DNA of 11,995 nt. It comes from an uncultured Porphyromonadaceae bacterium. Lineage in GTDB: Bacteria; Bacteroidota; Bacteroidia; Bacteroidales; Muribaculaceae. The position numbers and the translations under genes are program-made. Below the pieces are notes generated by a model, which was given only the letters and a program-made list of their open reading frames with translations, was not told where the DNA came from and did no database searches. Shown one piece after another: positions 6,070-11,995 of the stretch; within the stretch, counting starts at the first letter, position 1; every line of letters begins with the position of its first letter. The stretch lies in the NCBI GenBank assembly GCA_947178245.1, contig CAMWXO010000033.1:1-11995 (forward strand), given 5' to 3'.

Positions 6070-9000
6070 ACATGCAGCTTAGAACTTCTCCGAGGCTTAC
6101 ATACCAGATGTAGGCCTCGCATTTTTTTGCCTTTCCCGCTGCCACGAGAGCGTCGGCATAGCGCTTCACCTGCCGTGAATATGTCCGGTCGTTGCGGTGA
6201 GTGCCGAACTTATAGTCTACCACGGTGGCGGAGCCGTCCGGGTGAAGGATTACACGGTCAGGACGGATGATGCGTCCTCCGGCAGCGATGGCCCGCTCGC
6301 GTAGCACCCTGACGCCGGGGGCAAACCATCCATAACTCTCCACGCTTCGCAGCGCGTCGAGAATGTCGGCCTCGAGCATCGGGGCGGCGGCATGGCTGAC
6401 ATGGCCGCGTATCTTGAATTTCAATATGGCCCTGGGCAGGTCGGCGGCTGTGGTGATATGCTCCATGAGATGATGAAGCAGTTCGCCTCTGGCGCGGATT
6501 TCTTCCGTCTCGGAGGAGTCCGGTTCTTTTCCTTCTTCGTGGTCTTCCTCTTCAGCTGGCAGGGTGTCGGCCTCCGGCGAGGCCGGATCCTGATAGAGTA
6601 GGGCCGGAATCTCAACTCCACATCTGAATTCCTCTATCGGCAGGCTGCTCCCGTCTTCGTCTTTGCCATGCTTCGAGATTGAGGCGAGCACTTCGGCGCG
6701 CGTGGGGAGAGTTCCCATCTCCCATGTGAGCGATTCGGCGTCGGCGGTGAAATCTTCATGTTTCGGAAGATATGGAGCGGCATCGGGATATTCCTCCGCT
6801 ATGCCGTCGATGATGTCGGCGGCTTCCGCTCCGCACCTCCACAGGTATTCGCCTATCATGCCCGTCCCCTCTTTCGGAAGTCCGTCTTTGAGCCTTATCG
6901 GTGAGAAGATGTAGAGCTCATCCACGGCGCGTGTATAGGCCACGTAAGCCGTGTTCACCTTGTCGGCCATGTAAAGCTTGAGATATTCCTGATATTGTTC
7001 CCTGTGGGGAGTCTCGTCAAGTTTCCTGTCGGTCCATACGGGCAGATAAGGGAGCGGCGGCAGATCTTCGGCTTCTCTGAGATCGGGCTTCACCCAGAGC
7101 CATTCCTTCTCGTGTGGCTGAGGCGTGAGTGTCTGCTTGGAGTAGGGCACGATCACGCACCGGAACTCAAGACCTTTCGATTTATGCACGGTCATCACCT
7201 GCACGGCATCGGTGTCTTCGGGCGAAGATATGCTCCTCGCGGCGCCGCGCTTCTCCCACCACTGCAGGAAGCTTGCAATGTCAGACGTATGCGTGTCGCA
7301 GAAATCGAGCACGCTGTCTTCGAGAGCCGCCAGAAACGGGGCGTCGGCCCTGCGAAGACGTGGCGGTATGAAATGGCGGATTATCTTCTCGATCAGGGCC
7401 GGAAGCACGGTGGTGCTCATCTCGGCGAGCATCTCGCGGATGGAATCGGGATGAAATTCGCCGCTCAGGAAGCGGTGAAGCTGCTCGGCGAGAGGGATGT
7501 CGGCATTCTTCATGGCGAAAAATCCGAAGTCCGCTTTAAGCCGGCTCCAGTCGCCCACACCTTTCTTCTTACGTTCCTCTCCTTCGCGCAGGCGCGCGCT
7601 CGTGCCCTTGTTGATTGATTCAAGCACGGCGATCACGGTCTGCACTGCCGTGGATTCTCCTATCTTCAGTGAGTCGGCGCTTATGAAGTCGATCTTATGG
7701 CGTATGTCGGGACGCCTGTTATGATCCATGATGCTCTCGATGATGAGGCTGCCGTGAGTGCGGTTGTCTACGAGCACCGCGATGTCTTTCATGCGGTAGC
7801 CCCGGTCGAGCATATCCGATATCAGGTCGGGTATGGCAGCGAAGTGCAGGGGCTTCTCGGCGTCGTCTTTTTCTTTGCTTTCGAAGAGTTGCAGCCTCAC
7901 GTAGCCGGCATCGTCGCGGTGGTGGGGCGGCTGAACGGTGTTGCCGTAGAGTTGCCGCATGTCGGGAGAGATCTCATGAGTGAAGAAGCGGAAGAAGAGA
8001 TTGTTGAATTCCACTATCCGCCGCGAGCTGCGCCAGTTGGTGTTTTCCTGCGGGGAATTGCCGCAGACGCTGCATGTGGCCTCGAATTCTGCCGGTACCA
8101 CCCGCGTGATCAGGCTCGGGTCGGCGTTGCGGAAGCGATAGATGCTCTGCTTCGCATCTCCGATGATGAGGTTGTCGAAGCCCTTTCCCTCGCTTTCCGA
8201 CACGAGCGGACGTAGATTCTGCCATTGCAGGGCGCTCGTGTCTTGAAATTCGTCGATGAGGAAGTGTTCAAGCCGGTTGCCGATGCGCTCGTAGATGAAT
8301 GAGGCGTCGTCATCGCCAATTATGCGGTGGAGTATGGAGTTTGTCTCGCTGAGCTCCACGATATTGGAGTCGGTGAGGAAAAGCCGCGCGTTTTCCCTCA
8401 CGCTCTGCAGCACTCCGAGAGAGGGGAGGGTGGCGTCGTAAAGCCTCCATCTCGTGAGAGACTCGCTTCGCGCGAGATCTCTCCATACGGCGAAAGCGGC
8501 ATACATCTCCCGGGCAAGTCGCTCGATTTCGTCTTCGGTCGGAGTGCCGAGGTAGGGATTATCCTGCTTTTTCGGATCGAAGACCCTGCTCTGAGTCCCT
8601 TTTCGTGTGAACTCCGGGATTTTAAACGATATATTGTCTGACGAGGCCGGATACCATCTCCAGCCTTCAGCCATATTCCTCACTCTTGATGCAAGATACT
8701 GGCCCGCATACACGTCCATGTCGAGGCCGGCCCTCATGAATGCTGCGCTCACTTCGCGGGCTGCCGTCCGCATTCTCGCGTATGCTGCGCGTATGTCTTT
8801 CTCATAGACGATCTTGAGCCTGCGGTAGTAGTCGAAAAAGTCGGGAACATCTGCGAAGAATTCGTCGAGACTGTCTCTGATTTTCTTGAAATCTTCTTTA
8901 CCGAGGTTCTTGCTCGCACGCATTATCTCGCCGTAGATGGTATGATTCCCCTCCTTCTTCTGGAAAATATTCCAGTTCTTCTTCGAGTCGGAGATGTCTC

Positions 9001-9556
9001 CCATCATGTTTTCTATCCATTTCACTCCCTGCGTGGGCTTGCCGTCGCTGTCAATCTCGTCGAGGGTGATGTCGAGTCCCATCTTGGTGACATAGTCGCT
9101 CTCCAGCTCTATGCCGTAGGTGTCGTCGAGATCGGCTTCGTATGCGAAAGTGCGGAGCACGCTCTGAAAGAAAGAGTCGATTGTGGAGACCTTGAAGTCG
9201 CCGTATTCCGTCAGCAGCGTGTTGAGCGCGGCCTTGCAGCGTGTGGCTACCTCCTCGGGGCTGCAGTTGAAGTCCTTGCAGAAAGATTCGAGATAATCCA
9301 CATCCTTGAGTGGCGTGCCGGGTGTCCAGTTGGCCAGCGAGTTGAGCTTGTCTACTATCCTCAACTTCATCTCGTTGGTGGCCTTGTTGGTGAATGTGAT
9401 GGCCAGGATATGCTTCAGCGAGTCGCGCAGTTCGCGCGCTGAGCGAAGGCGGCGCGGGCCGCCCTCCTCTCTTTTGGAGATGAAATATTCTATGAATTTC
9501 TTGGCCAGCAGGTAGGTCTTTCCCGACCCGGCCGAAGCCCTCTGAAGTTGAAGCAC
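6068..9556 (-). CDS. AddA/RecB-like UvrD-family helicase with C-terminal PD-(D/E)XK nuclease
   Basis: This 1162-residue protein resembles the helicase-nuclease subunit of AddAB/RecBCD, which unwinds and trims double-strand DNA ends for RecA-dependent repair. SF1A helicase motifs occur in order: Walker A AGSGKT (9-14), Ia FTNKAT (55-60), II LIDEFQDTS (433-441), III GDAKQSIYRFR (466-476), IV around NWRSS (507-511), V VMTVHKSKGLEF (787-798) and VI YVAYTRAVDELYI (871-883). The C-terminal nuclease shows H1028/H1029, D1100 in RPDRV, D1114 and K1116 in VVDYK, and the QxxxY motif Q1129-Y1133. An acidic linker (about 1000-1020) separates the parts. The start is GTG; an in-frame TAG lies two codons upstream, and the Walker A motif follows at once as in Bacteroidota homologues, so no longer start exists. 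No AddB-like partner is next to it. It follows SUI1 after 207 nt of repeats. Confidence 0.93.
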   Translation of the reverse strand: MLQLQRASAGSGKTYLLAKKFIEYFISKREEGGPRRLRSARELRDSLKHILAITFTNKATNEMKLRIVDKLNSLANWTPGTPLKDVDYLESFCKDFNCSPEEVATRCKAALNTLLTEYGDFKVSTIDSFFQSVLRTFAYEADLDDTYGIELESDYVTKMGLDITLDEIDSDGKPTQGVKWIENMMGDISDSKKNWNIFQKKEGNHTIYGEIMRASKNLGKEDFKKIRDSLDEFFADVPDFFDYYRRLKIVYEKDIRAAYARMRTAAREVSAAFMRAGLDMDVYAGQYLASRVRNMAEGWRWYPASSDNISFKIPEFTRKGTQSRVFDPKKQDNPYLGTPTEDEIERLAREMYAAFAVWRDLARSESLTRWRLYDATLPSLGVLQSVRENARLFLTDSNIVELSETNSILHRIIGDDDASFIYERIGNRLEHFLIDEFQDTSALQWQNLRPLVSESEGKGFDNLIIGDAKQSIYRFRNADPSLITRVVPAEFEATCSVCGNSPQENTNWRSSRRIVEFNNLFFRFFTHEISPDMRQLYGNTVQPPHHRDDAGYVRLQLFESKEKDDAEKPLHFAAIPDLISDMLDRGYRMKDIAVLVDNRTHGSLIIESIMDHNRRPDIRHKIDFISADSLKIGESTAVQTVIAVLESINKGTSARLREGEERKKKGVGDWSRLKADFGFFAMKNADIPLAEQLHRFLSGEFHPDSIREMLAEMSTTVLPALIEKIIRHFIPPRLRRADAPFLAALEDSVLDFCDTHTSDIASFLQWWEKRGAARSISSPEDTDAVQVMTVHKSKGLEFRCVIVPYSKQTLTPQPHEKEWLWVKPDLREAEDLPPLPYLPVWTDRKLDETPHREQYQEYLKLYMADKVNTAYVAYTRAVDELYIFSPIRLKDGLPKEGTGMIGEYLWRCGAEAADIIDGIAEEYPDAAPYLPKHEDFTADAESLTWEMGTLPTRAEVLASISKHGKDEDGSSLPIEEFRCGVEIPALLYQDPASPEADTLPAEEEDHEEGKEPDSSETEEIRARGELLHHLMEHITTAADLPRAILKFKIRGHVSHAAAPMLEADILDALRSVESYGWFAPGVRVLRERAIAAGGRIIRPDRVILHPDGSATVVDYKFGTHRNDRTYSRQVKRYADALVAAGKAKKCEAYIWYVSLGEVLSCM
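6091..6128 (+). terminator. Strong intrinsic terminator of the Bax-inhibitor gene, located inside the convergent helicase CDS
   Basis: A 12-bp stem pairs 6091-6102 with 6108-6119 (one G-T wobble) around the 5-nt loop ACCAG. It is followed, after two bases, by seven T residues at 6122-6128. This is the best intrinsic terminator in the window. It lies 30 nt past the Bax-inhibitor stop codon, wholly within the last codons of the helicase gene on the other strand. It is directional: there is no matching T-run for the minus strand. Confidence 0.85.
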
Positions 9557-9572
9557 GTTCTAATATATAATT

Positions 9573-9634
9573 GAGAATAATTGAGAATTGAGAATTGAGA
9601 ATTGGGAATTTGGAATTATTGAGAATTGAGAATT
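9573..9634. repeat. Degenerate heptad array, unit GAGAATT
   Basis: Tandem 7-mers GAGAATT are seen at 9583, 9590 and 9597, then variants GGGAATT (9604) and TGGAATT (9611), a 3-nt break, and two more exact units at 9621 and 9628. A unit stretched to 10 nt leads in at 9573. The array lies in the spacer between SUI1 and the helicase gene and has no open frame of interest. Similar AATTCTC-type strings occur in other Bacteroidales spacers, as far as I recall. Confidence 0.85.
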
Positions 9635-9692
9635 GAGGTTAATTTTGAATTTAGAATAATTGAGAATTGAGGTTAATTTGGAATTTAGAATA
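9626..9692. repeat. 33-nt tandem duplication overlapping the heptad array
   Basis: Positions 9626-9658 and 9660-9692 are two 33-nt copies, 34 nt apart and differing at a single base (T at 9646, G at 9680). Each begins with the TTGAGAATT heptad and continues into a GAATTTAGAATA segment, so this is a second level of tandem duplication built on the heptad array. Confidence 0.85.
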
Positions 9693-9704
9693 GCTTCTAA
9701 TTGT

Positions 9705-9769
9705 GAATTATGCATTATGAATTATGCATTATGAATTATGCATTATGAATTATGCATTATGAATTATGC
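9705..9769. repeat. 14-nt tandem repeat GAATTATGCATTAT, 4.6 copies
   Basis: Four exact head-to-tail copies start at 9705, 9719, 9733 and 9747, with a partial fifth at 9761-9769. Each unit is two related heptads, GAATTAT and GCATTAT. The partial copy supplies the stop codon and last sense codon of the SUI1 gene on the minus strand, so array length could change without altering that protein beyond its tail. Exact identity between copies suggests recent slippage or gene conversion. Confidence 0.92.
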
Positions 9770-10096
9770 CTTAACCTTGAATCCTTTGCCTTTTAGAAAT
9801 GCCATCACGTCGGCCTTGCGGTCGCCTTGTATCAGTATCTCGCCGCCGCGCGCGCTTCCGCCCGTGCCGAGCTTGCGCCGCATCTCGCTTGCTATCGAGC
9901 TTACCTGCTCGTCGTCTATCTCGAAACCTTCGACGATGGTGGCGGTCTTTCCGCCGCGCCCTTTCTTCTCTATCAGCACGTGGAGCGCGCCCTTCTGACA
10001 GGGCTTCTCTTCATCAGGCCCGGAGGCTGATACGGTCTCAGCGGATTCCCCCTCGGGGAGCCCGCCGAGCTGCGACAATGCTTCTTTCCAGTCCAT
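9764..10096 (-). CDS. SUI1/eIF1-like translation factor (YciH family)
   Basis: This 110-residue protein has an N-terminal acidic, poorly conserved segment (about 1-36) and a complete SUI1 domain (about 37-108). Family marks are KKGRGGKTATIVEGFE (about 44-59), the basic LGTGGSARGGEILIQGD block (about 76-92) and the terminal KGFKVK. Bacterial members such as E. coli YciH resemble eukaryotic eIF1, bind the 30S subunit and influence start-site fidelity under stress; activity here is inferred from the family. The gene starts 3 nt after the stop of the DUF4369-like lipoprotein gene, so the two are almost certainly co-transcribed. Its stop codon lies in the edge of the 14-nt repeat array, and the final Ala codon is also repeat-derived, but the domain is intact. 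Confidence 0.93.
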   Translation of the reverse strand: MDWKEALSQLGGLPEGESAETVSASGPDEEKPCQKGALHVLIEKKGRGGKTATIVEGFEIDDEQVSSIASEMRRKLGTGGSARGGEILIQGDRKADVMAFLKGKGFKVKA

Positions 10097-10099
10097 CGG

Positions 10100-11182
10100 T
10101 CAGAGTTTTTCGCGCAATTCCTTCACGCTCATTGCCCGCCCGCTCAGTTCGCCGGCGGCGTTGTAGATGAAGAAAGTGGGGAGAGTGCCTACATTGTATT
10201 CCCTGAACACCTTGTGCTGCCCCGCGGTGGGATCAAGCACCGTCACCCAGGGAAGGTTGGCTGCCGATTCTTTCCATCCGTACTGGTCGCGGTCGGGGCT
10301 CACGTTGTAGATTTCAGCGCGTCCGCTGCGGTAGAGTTCGGCGAGCTGGCGGTTGATTTCAGGAGTGGTGCCGTCGCGCATCAGCGTGAAGGCCAGAATC
10401 ACCGGTTTCCCCTTGCCTACGAGCTCGGACAGCTTACGCTCCTTGCCGTTCTCATCGTCGAGGGCAATCTCGAGCATCGTCACCTCCTCGGCATTGATCA
10501 CCGTGTGGATGCCGGCCTGATCGTTGTGGTGGCGCTGCGCTGCCTTCGCAAGCTCCACCAGATAAGGCGTGCGTGCGTCGTTGGGGCGGTACAGGTTGAA
10601 ACTGTTGGCCACAGCCACGATATATTTATAGTCGTCTGAAGCCGGGTCGAAGAGCACGCGGTCGCCGATGGTCTTTGTCAGGATGTAGTATGTCATCACC
10701 TGGCCTTTGCCGTCGTGCATATACTGATTGTAGACGTGCTTCTTGAAACTTTTCAGCGAGTCGGTATTGTCGATGTAGGGCGTGAAGGCAAGCAGCTCCT
10801 TCTCAAACTGTGCCATGCGAGAGGCCTGCTCCGAGCCTTCCACCGTGAAGTCATGGCCAAACGCATCTTTCTTCGTGTTCACAGTCAGCGTCTCGGTGGA
10901 ATCGACCGGGAGATAGATGAACTTGTCGTTGAGCGAAAGTCGATATATCTCCGGCCCGCTCTGCTCAGGCTGGGTGAACTTGAAATTACCCTTGCCGTCG
11001 GTGCGCGTCGAGTCCACGATGGCCCAATATCCCGAGAAATCGGCTTTTTCGAGAAGTATCTTCTCGTTGTCGCCTCCGGCCACATTCCCTTCTATCTTGA
11101 AACCTTTCTCGCCGCACGAAGCCGCGATGCAGAGCAGCGCCGCGCAGAGCGCGCTCCCCGTATATCTTGCTAATTTTTTCAT
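10100..11182 (-). CDS. DUF4369-type lipoprotein with thioredoxin-like fold lacking CxxC
   Basis: This 360-residue protein starts with a lipoprotein signal peptide: basic MKKLARY, a hydrophobic core, and lipobox IAASC with the lipidated Cys at 23. Residues about 27-115 match the DUF4369 pattern of Bacteroidota thioredoxin-family lipoproteins (KIEGNV opening, LPVDSTETL ending). A helical middle follows, and residues about 245-360 form a TlpA/AhpC-TSA-like domain with a VILAFT strand and the cis-proline segment TLPTFFIYN (P335). At the place where the redox CxxC should follow the first strand the sequence is MRDGTTPE, and no cysteine occurs after C23. It therefore cannot be a normal thiol oxidoreductase. 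It is probably periplasm-facing and structural, chaperone-like or ligand-binding. It heads the minus-strand unit with SUI1, behind a well-formed promoter. Confidence 0.85.
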   Translation of the reverse strand: MKKLARYTGSALCAALLCIAASCGEKGFKIEGNVAGGDNEKILLEKADFSGYWAIVDSTRTDGKGNFKFTQPEQSGPEIYRLSLNDKFIYLPVDSTETLTVNTKKDAFGHDFTVEGSEQASRMAQFEKELLAFTPYIDNTDSLKSFKKHVYNQYMHDGKGQVMTYYILTKTIGDRVLFDPASDDYKYIVAVANSFNLYRPNDARTPYLVELAKAAQRHHNDQAGIHTVINAEEVTMLEIALDDENGKERKLSELVGKGKPVILAFTLMRDGTTPEINRQLAELYRSGRAEIYNVSPDRDQYGWKESAANLPWVTVLDPTAGQHKVFREYNVGTLPTFFIYNAAGELSGRAMSVKELREKL

Positions 11183-11270
11183 TTTATCACTTTTGAGGAT
11201 GAATGTTATCTCAAATCTTAATTGGCTGCGTCAAAGCAAAAGCGCAAGTCTCAATTCTCGATTGAATATG

Positions 11271-11301
11271 CAAAGTTAATCAAAAGTCTGCTTATCTCCA
11301 A
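11271..11301 (-). promoter_or_regulatory. Bacteroidota-type promoter for the lipoprotein-SUI1 unit
   Basis: Read on the minus strand, a -33 TTG (11301-11299) and a -7 TAACTTTG (11278-11271) are spaced by 20 nt. Transcription should begin near 11265, leaving a leader of about 80 nt before the ATG at 11182. No riboswitch-like fold was recognised in that leader. Confidence 0.75.
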
Positions 11302-11405
11302 TTTTATTCGGGATATTCTCATCCAAACACTTAAGATATCAGAGCAAGCGGAAGCTTACAGCCATCTTTTTCTTCAGCGCATGTGCGAATCTCAATATTT
11401 TTATG

Positions 11406-11413
11406 TATCTTTG
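11406..11413 (+). promoter_or_regulatory. -7 box for the DUF3791-DUF3990 operon
   Basis: TATCTTTG matches the -7 consensus TAnnTTTG exactly. At 20 nt upstream only TGTG (11382-11385) is found, a poor -33 element, so the promoter may be weak or need help from a regulator. The start point would be near 11419, about 46 nt before the ATG. The rest of 11183-11464 is A/T-rich spacer with no convincing gene. Confidence 0.6.
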
Positions 11414-11464
11414 CAGTTGGGAAGTAACGACAATCTGAAAAAAGACCACCATTAAAGAAATGTG

Positions 11465-11689
11465 ATGGACAAGAAAGAAATATTTAACCGAATAGAATAT
11501 GTAGTGGCTTGTGTCGGAGCCTTCGCGCAGCGATTTAACCTCTCCAACATGCAGGCCTACGCATATCTGCGCCGTTTCTCAGGCATTGATTTCCTTCTCG
11601 AGTGCTATGCTGCCGAGCATACCCTCTCCATCGACGATGCCGTTTCTGACCTCCAAGTCATTTGCCAACGGGAAGGAGGAAAGATATGA
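11465..11689 (+). CDS. DUF3791 family small protein
   Basis: This 74-residue protein matches the DUF3791 family, recognised from the IEYVVACVGAFAQRF opening, the YAYLRRFSGIDFL core and the HTLSIDDAVSDLQVICQREGG end. It has no signal peptide or membrane segment and looks like a compact helical cytoplasmic protein. An in-frame GTG one codon earlier (11462) is possible; I prefer the ATG at 11465. The last codons overlap the next gene by 4 nt (ATGA at 11686-11689), indicating translational coupling with the DUF3990 gene. DUF3791 genes commonly sit beside DUF3990 genes, so this may be an antitoxin, partner or regulator of that protein. That role is inference; no biochemical function is known to me. 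Base composition is more A+T-rich than in the helicase and lipoprotein genes. Confidence 0.85.
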   Translation: MDKKEIFNRIEYVVACVGAFAQRFNLSNMQAYAYLRRFSGIDFLLECYAAEHTLSIDDAVSDLQVICQREGGKI

Positions 11690-11995
11690 TTCGTCTCTAT
11701 CACGGTTCAAACGTAGCTATTGAGCAGATTGATCTCTCAAGAAGTAAACGAGGCAAGGATTTCGGACAGGGCTTCTATCTCAATGCAAACCCTGACCAAG
11801 CTATGGAGATGGCAACTCGAACAACCAGATTTCTCAACGAAGGGACACCCACTTTATCCTGCTTTGAGTTTGACGAAGACGAGGCTACAAAGAATGGGCT
11901 GAACATAAAGGTCTTTCCTGACTACTCCGCGGAATGGGCGGAATTTGTCGTGATGAATCGAAAGAATAACTCCGATGTTCCGGCTCATCCTTATG
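11686..11995 (+). CDS. DUF3990 family protein, putative ADP-ribosyltransferase (partial, runs off window)
   Basis: The ATG at 11686 opens a frame that is uninterrupted for 103 codons to the window edge, so the C-terminus is missing. The protein is recognisable as DUF3990, a family placed, as I recall, in the ADP-ribosyltransferase superfamily. Its N-terminus carries LYHGS (residues 4-8) and GKDFGQGFYLN (23-33) followed by an Ala/Met-rich helix. This order matches the PARP catalytic H-Y signature (HGS, then FGxGxY), pointing to H6 and Y31 as the NAD-binding pair. The third catalytic residue, a Glu in H-Y-E enzymes, should lie further on, and whether it is present cannot be seen. A FEFDED strand and the YSAEWAEFVVMNR segment (80-92) are also typical of the family. 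It is coupled to the DUF3791 gene by a 4-nt overlap. Activity and target are unproven. Confidence 0.85.
   Translation, partial: MIRLYHGSNVAIEQIDLSRSKRGKDFGQGFYLNANPDQAMEMATRTTRFLNEGTPTLSCFEFDEDEATKNGLNIKVFPDYSAEWAEFVVMNRKNNSDVPAHPY

Noticed and set aside
9640..9647. TAATTTTG, a match to the -7 consensus on the plus strand within the repeats
   Set aside because: It is low-complexity A/T repeat sequence with no well-spaced -33 and no plus-strand gene downstream; a chance match is likely.
9573..9769. Possible CRISPR array
   Set aside because: The repeat units are contiguous 7- and 14-mers without unique spacers, and no cas gene is present.
9738..9998. Plus-strand open frame beginning in the 14-nt repeats
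   Set aside because: Its opening residues are translated repeat units and the rest is antisense to the SUI1 domain.
11222..11455. Plus-strand open frame of 77 codons in the divergent spacer
   Set aside because: It runs across both the minus-strand promoter at 11271-11301 and the plus-strand -7 box at 11406-11413, and its sequence has no recognisable domain.

Overview
The window looks like a chromosomal segment of a gut-type Bacteroidota, order Bacteroidales. A Muribaculaceae-like genome is a plausible guess from memory of such proteins, not something the sequence proves. The supporting signs are Bacteroidota promoters (a -7 TAnnTTTG box with a -33 TTG about 19-20 bases upstream), A/T-rich leaders without Shine-Dalgarno sites, a DUF4369-type lipoprotein, and a DUF3791/DUF3990 pair. 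Most genes are moderately GC-rich; the intergenic spacers and the last two genes are visibly richer in A+T.

Layout. (1) Positions 70-2757, minus strand: a tight operon of two rhomboid intramembrane proteases followed by a membrane-anchored endonuclease/exonuclease/phosphatase (EEP) family protein; the junctions are 1 nt apart and then a 4-nt ATGA overlap. (2) 2758-2958: a divergent promoter region. (3) 2959-6061, plus strand: an HU-family DNA-binding protein, arginyl-tRNA synthetase (argS, whose true start at 3415 is fixed by a promoter at 3358-3388), and a seven-span Bax inhibitor-1 family protein. (4) 6068-11182, minus strand: a DUF4369/thioredoxin-fold lipoprotein, a SUI1/YciH translation factor, about 200 bases of heptad-based A/T-rich repeats, then a large AddA/RecB-like helicase-nuclease. 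The helicase gene converges on the Bax-inhibitor gene with 6 bases between stop codons, and a strong intrinsic terminator for the latter lies inside the helicase coding region. (5) 11183-11464: a divergent promoter region. (6) 11465-11995, plus strand: a DUF3791 gene overlapping by 4 nt a DUF3990 gene that runs off the window. The DUF3990 protein carries a PARP-like His...Tyr signature and may be an ADP-ribosyltransferase.

Functionally, most of the window is housekeeping: nucleoid structure, tRNA charging, translation accuracy, double-strand break repair, membrane proteolysis and envelope maintenance. The accessory element is the DUF3791-DUF3990 pair at the right edge, which is the best candidate for an under-described system (toxin-antitoxin-like or regulatory ADP-ribosylation). 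No tRNA, rRNA, CRISPR array, insertion sequence or prophage gene was seen. Positions 1-69 hold no gene or clear hairpin that I can support.
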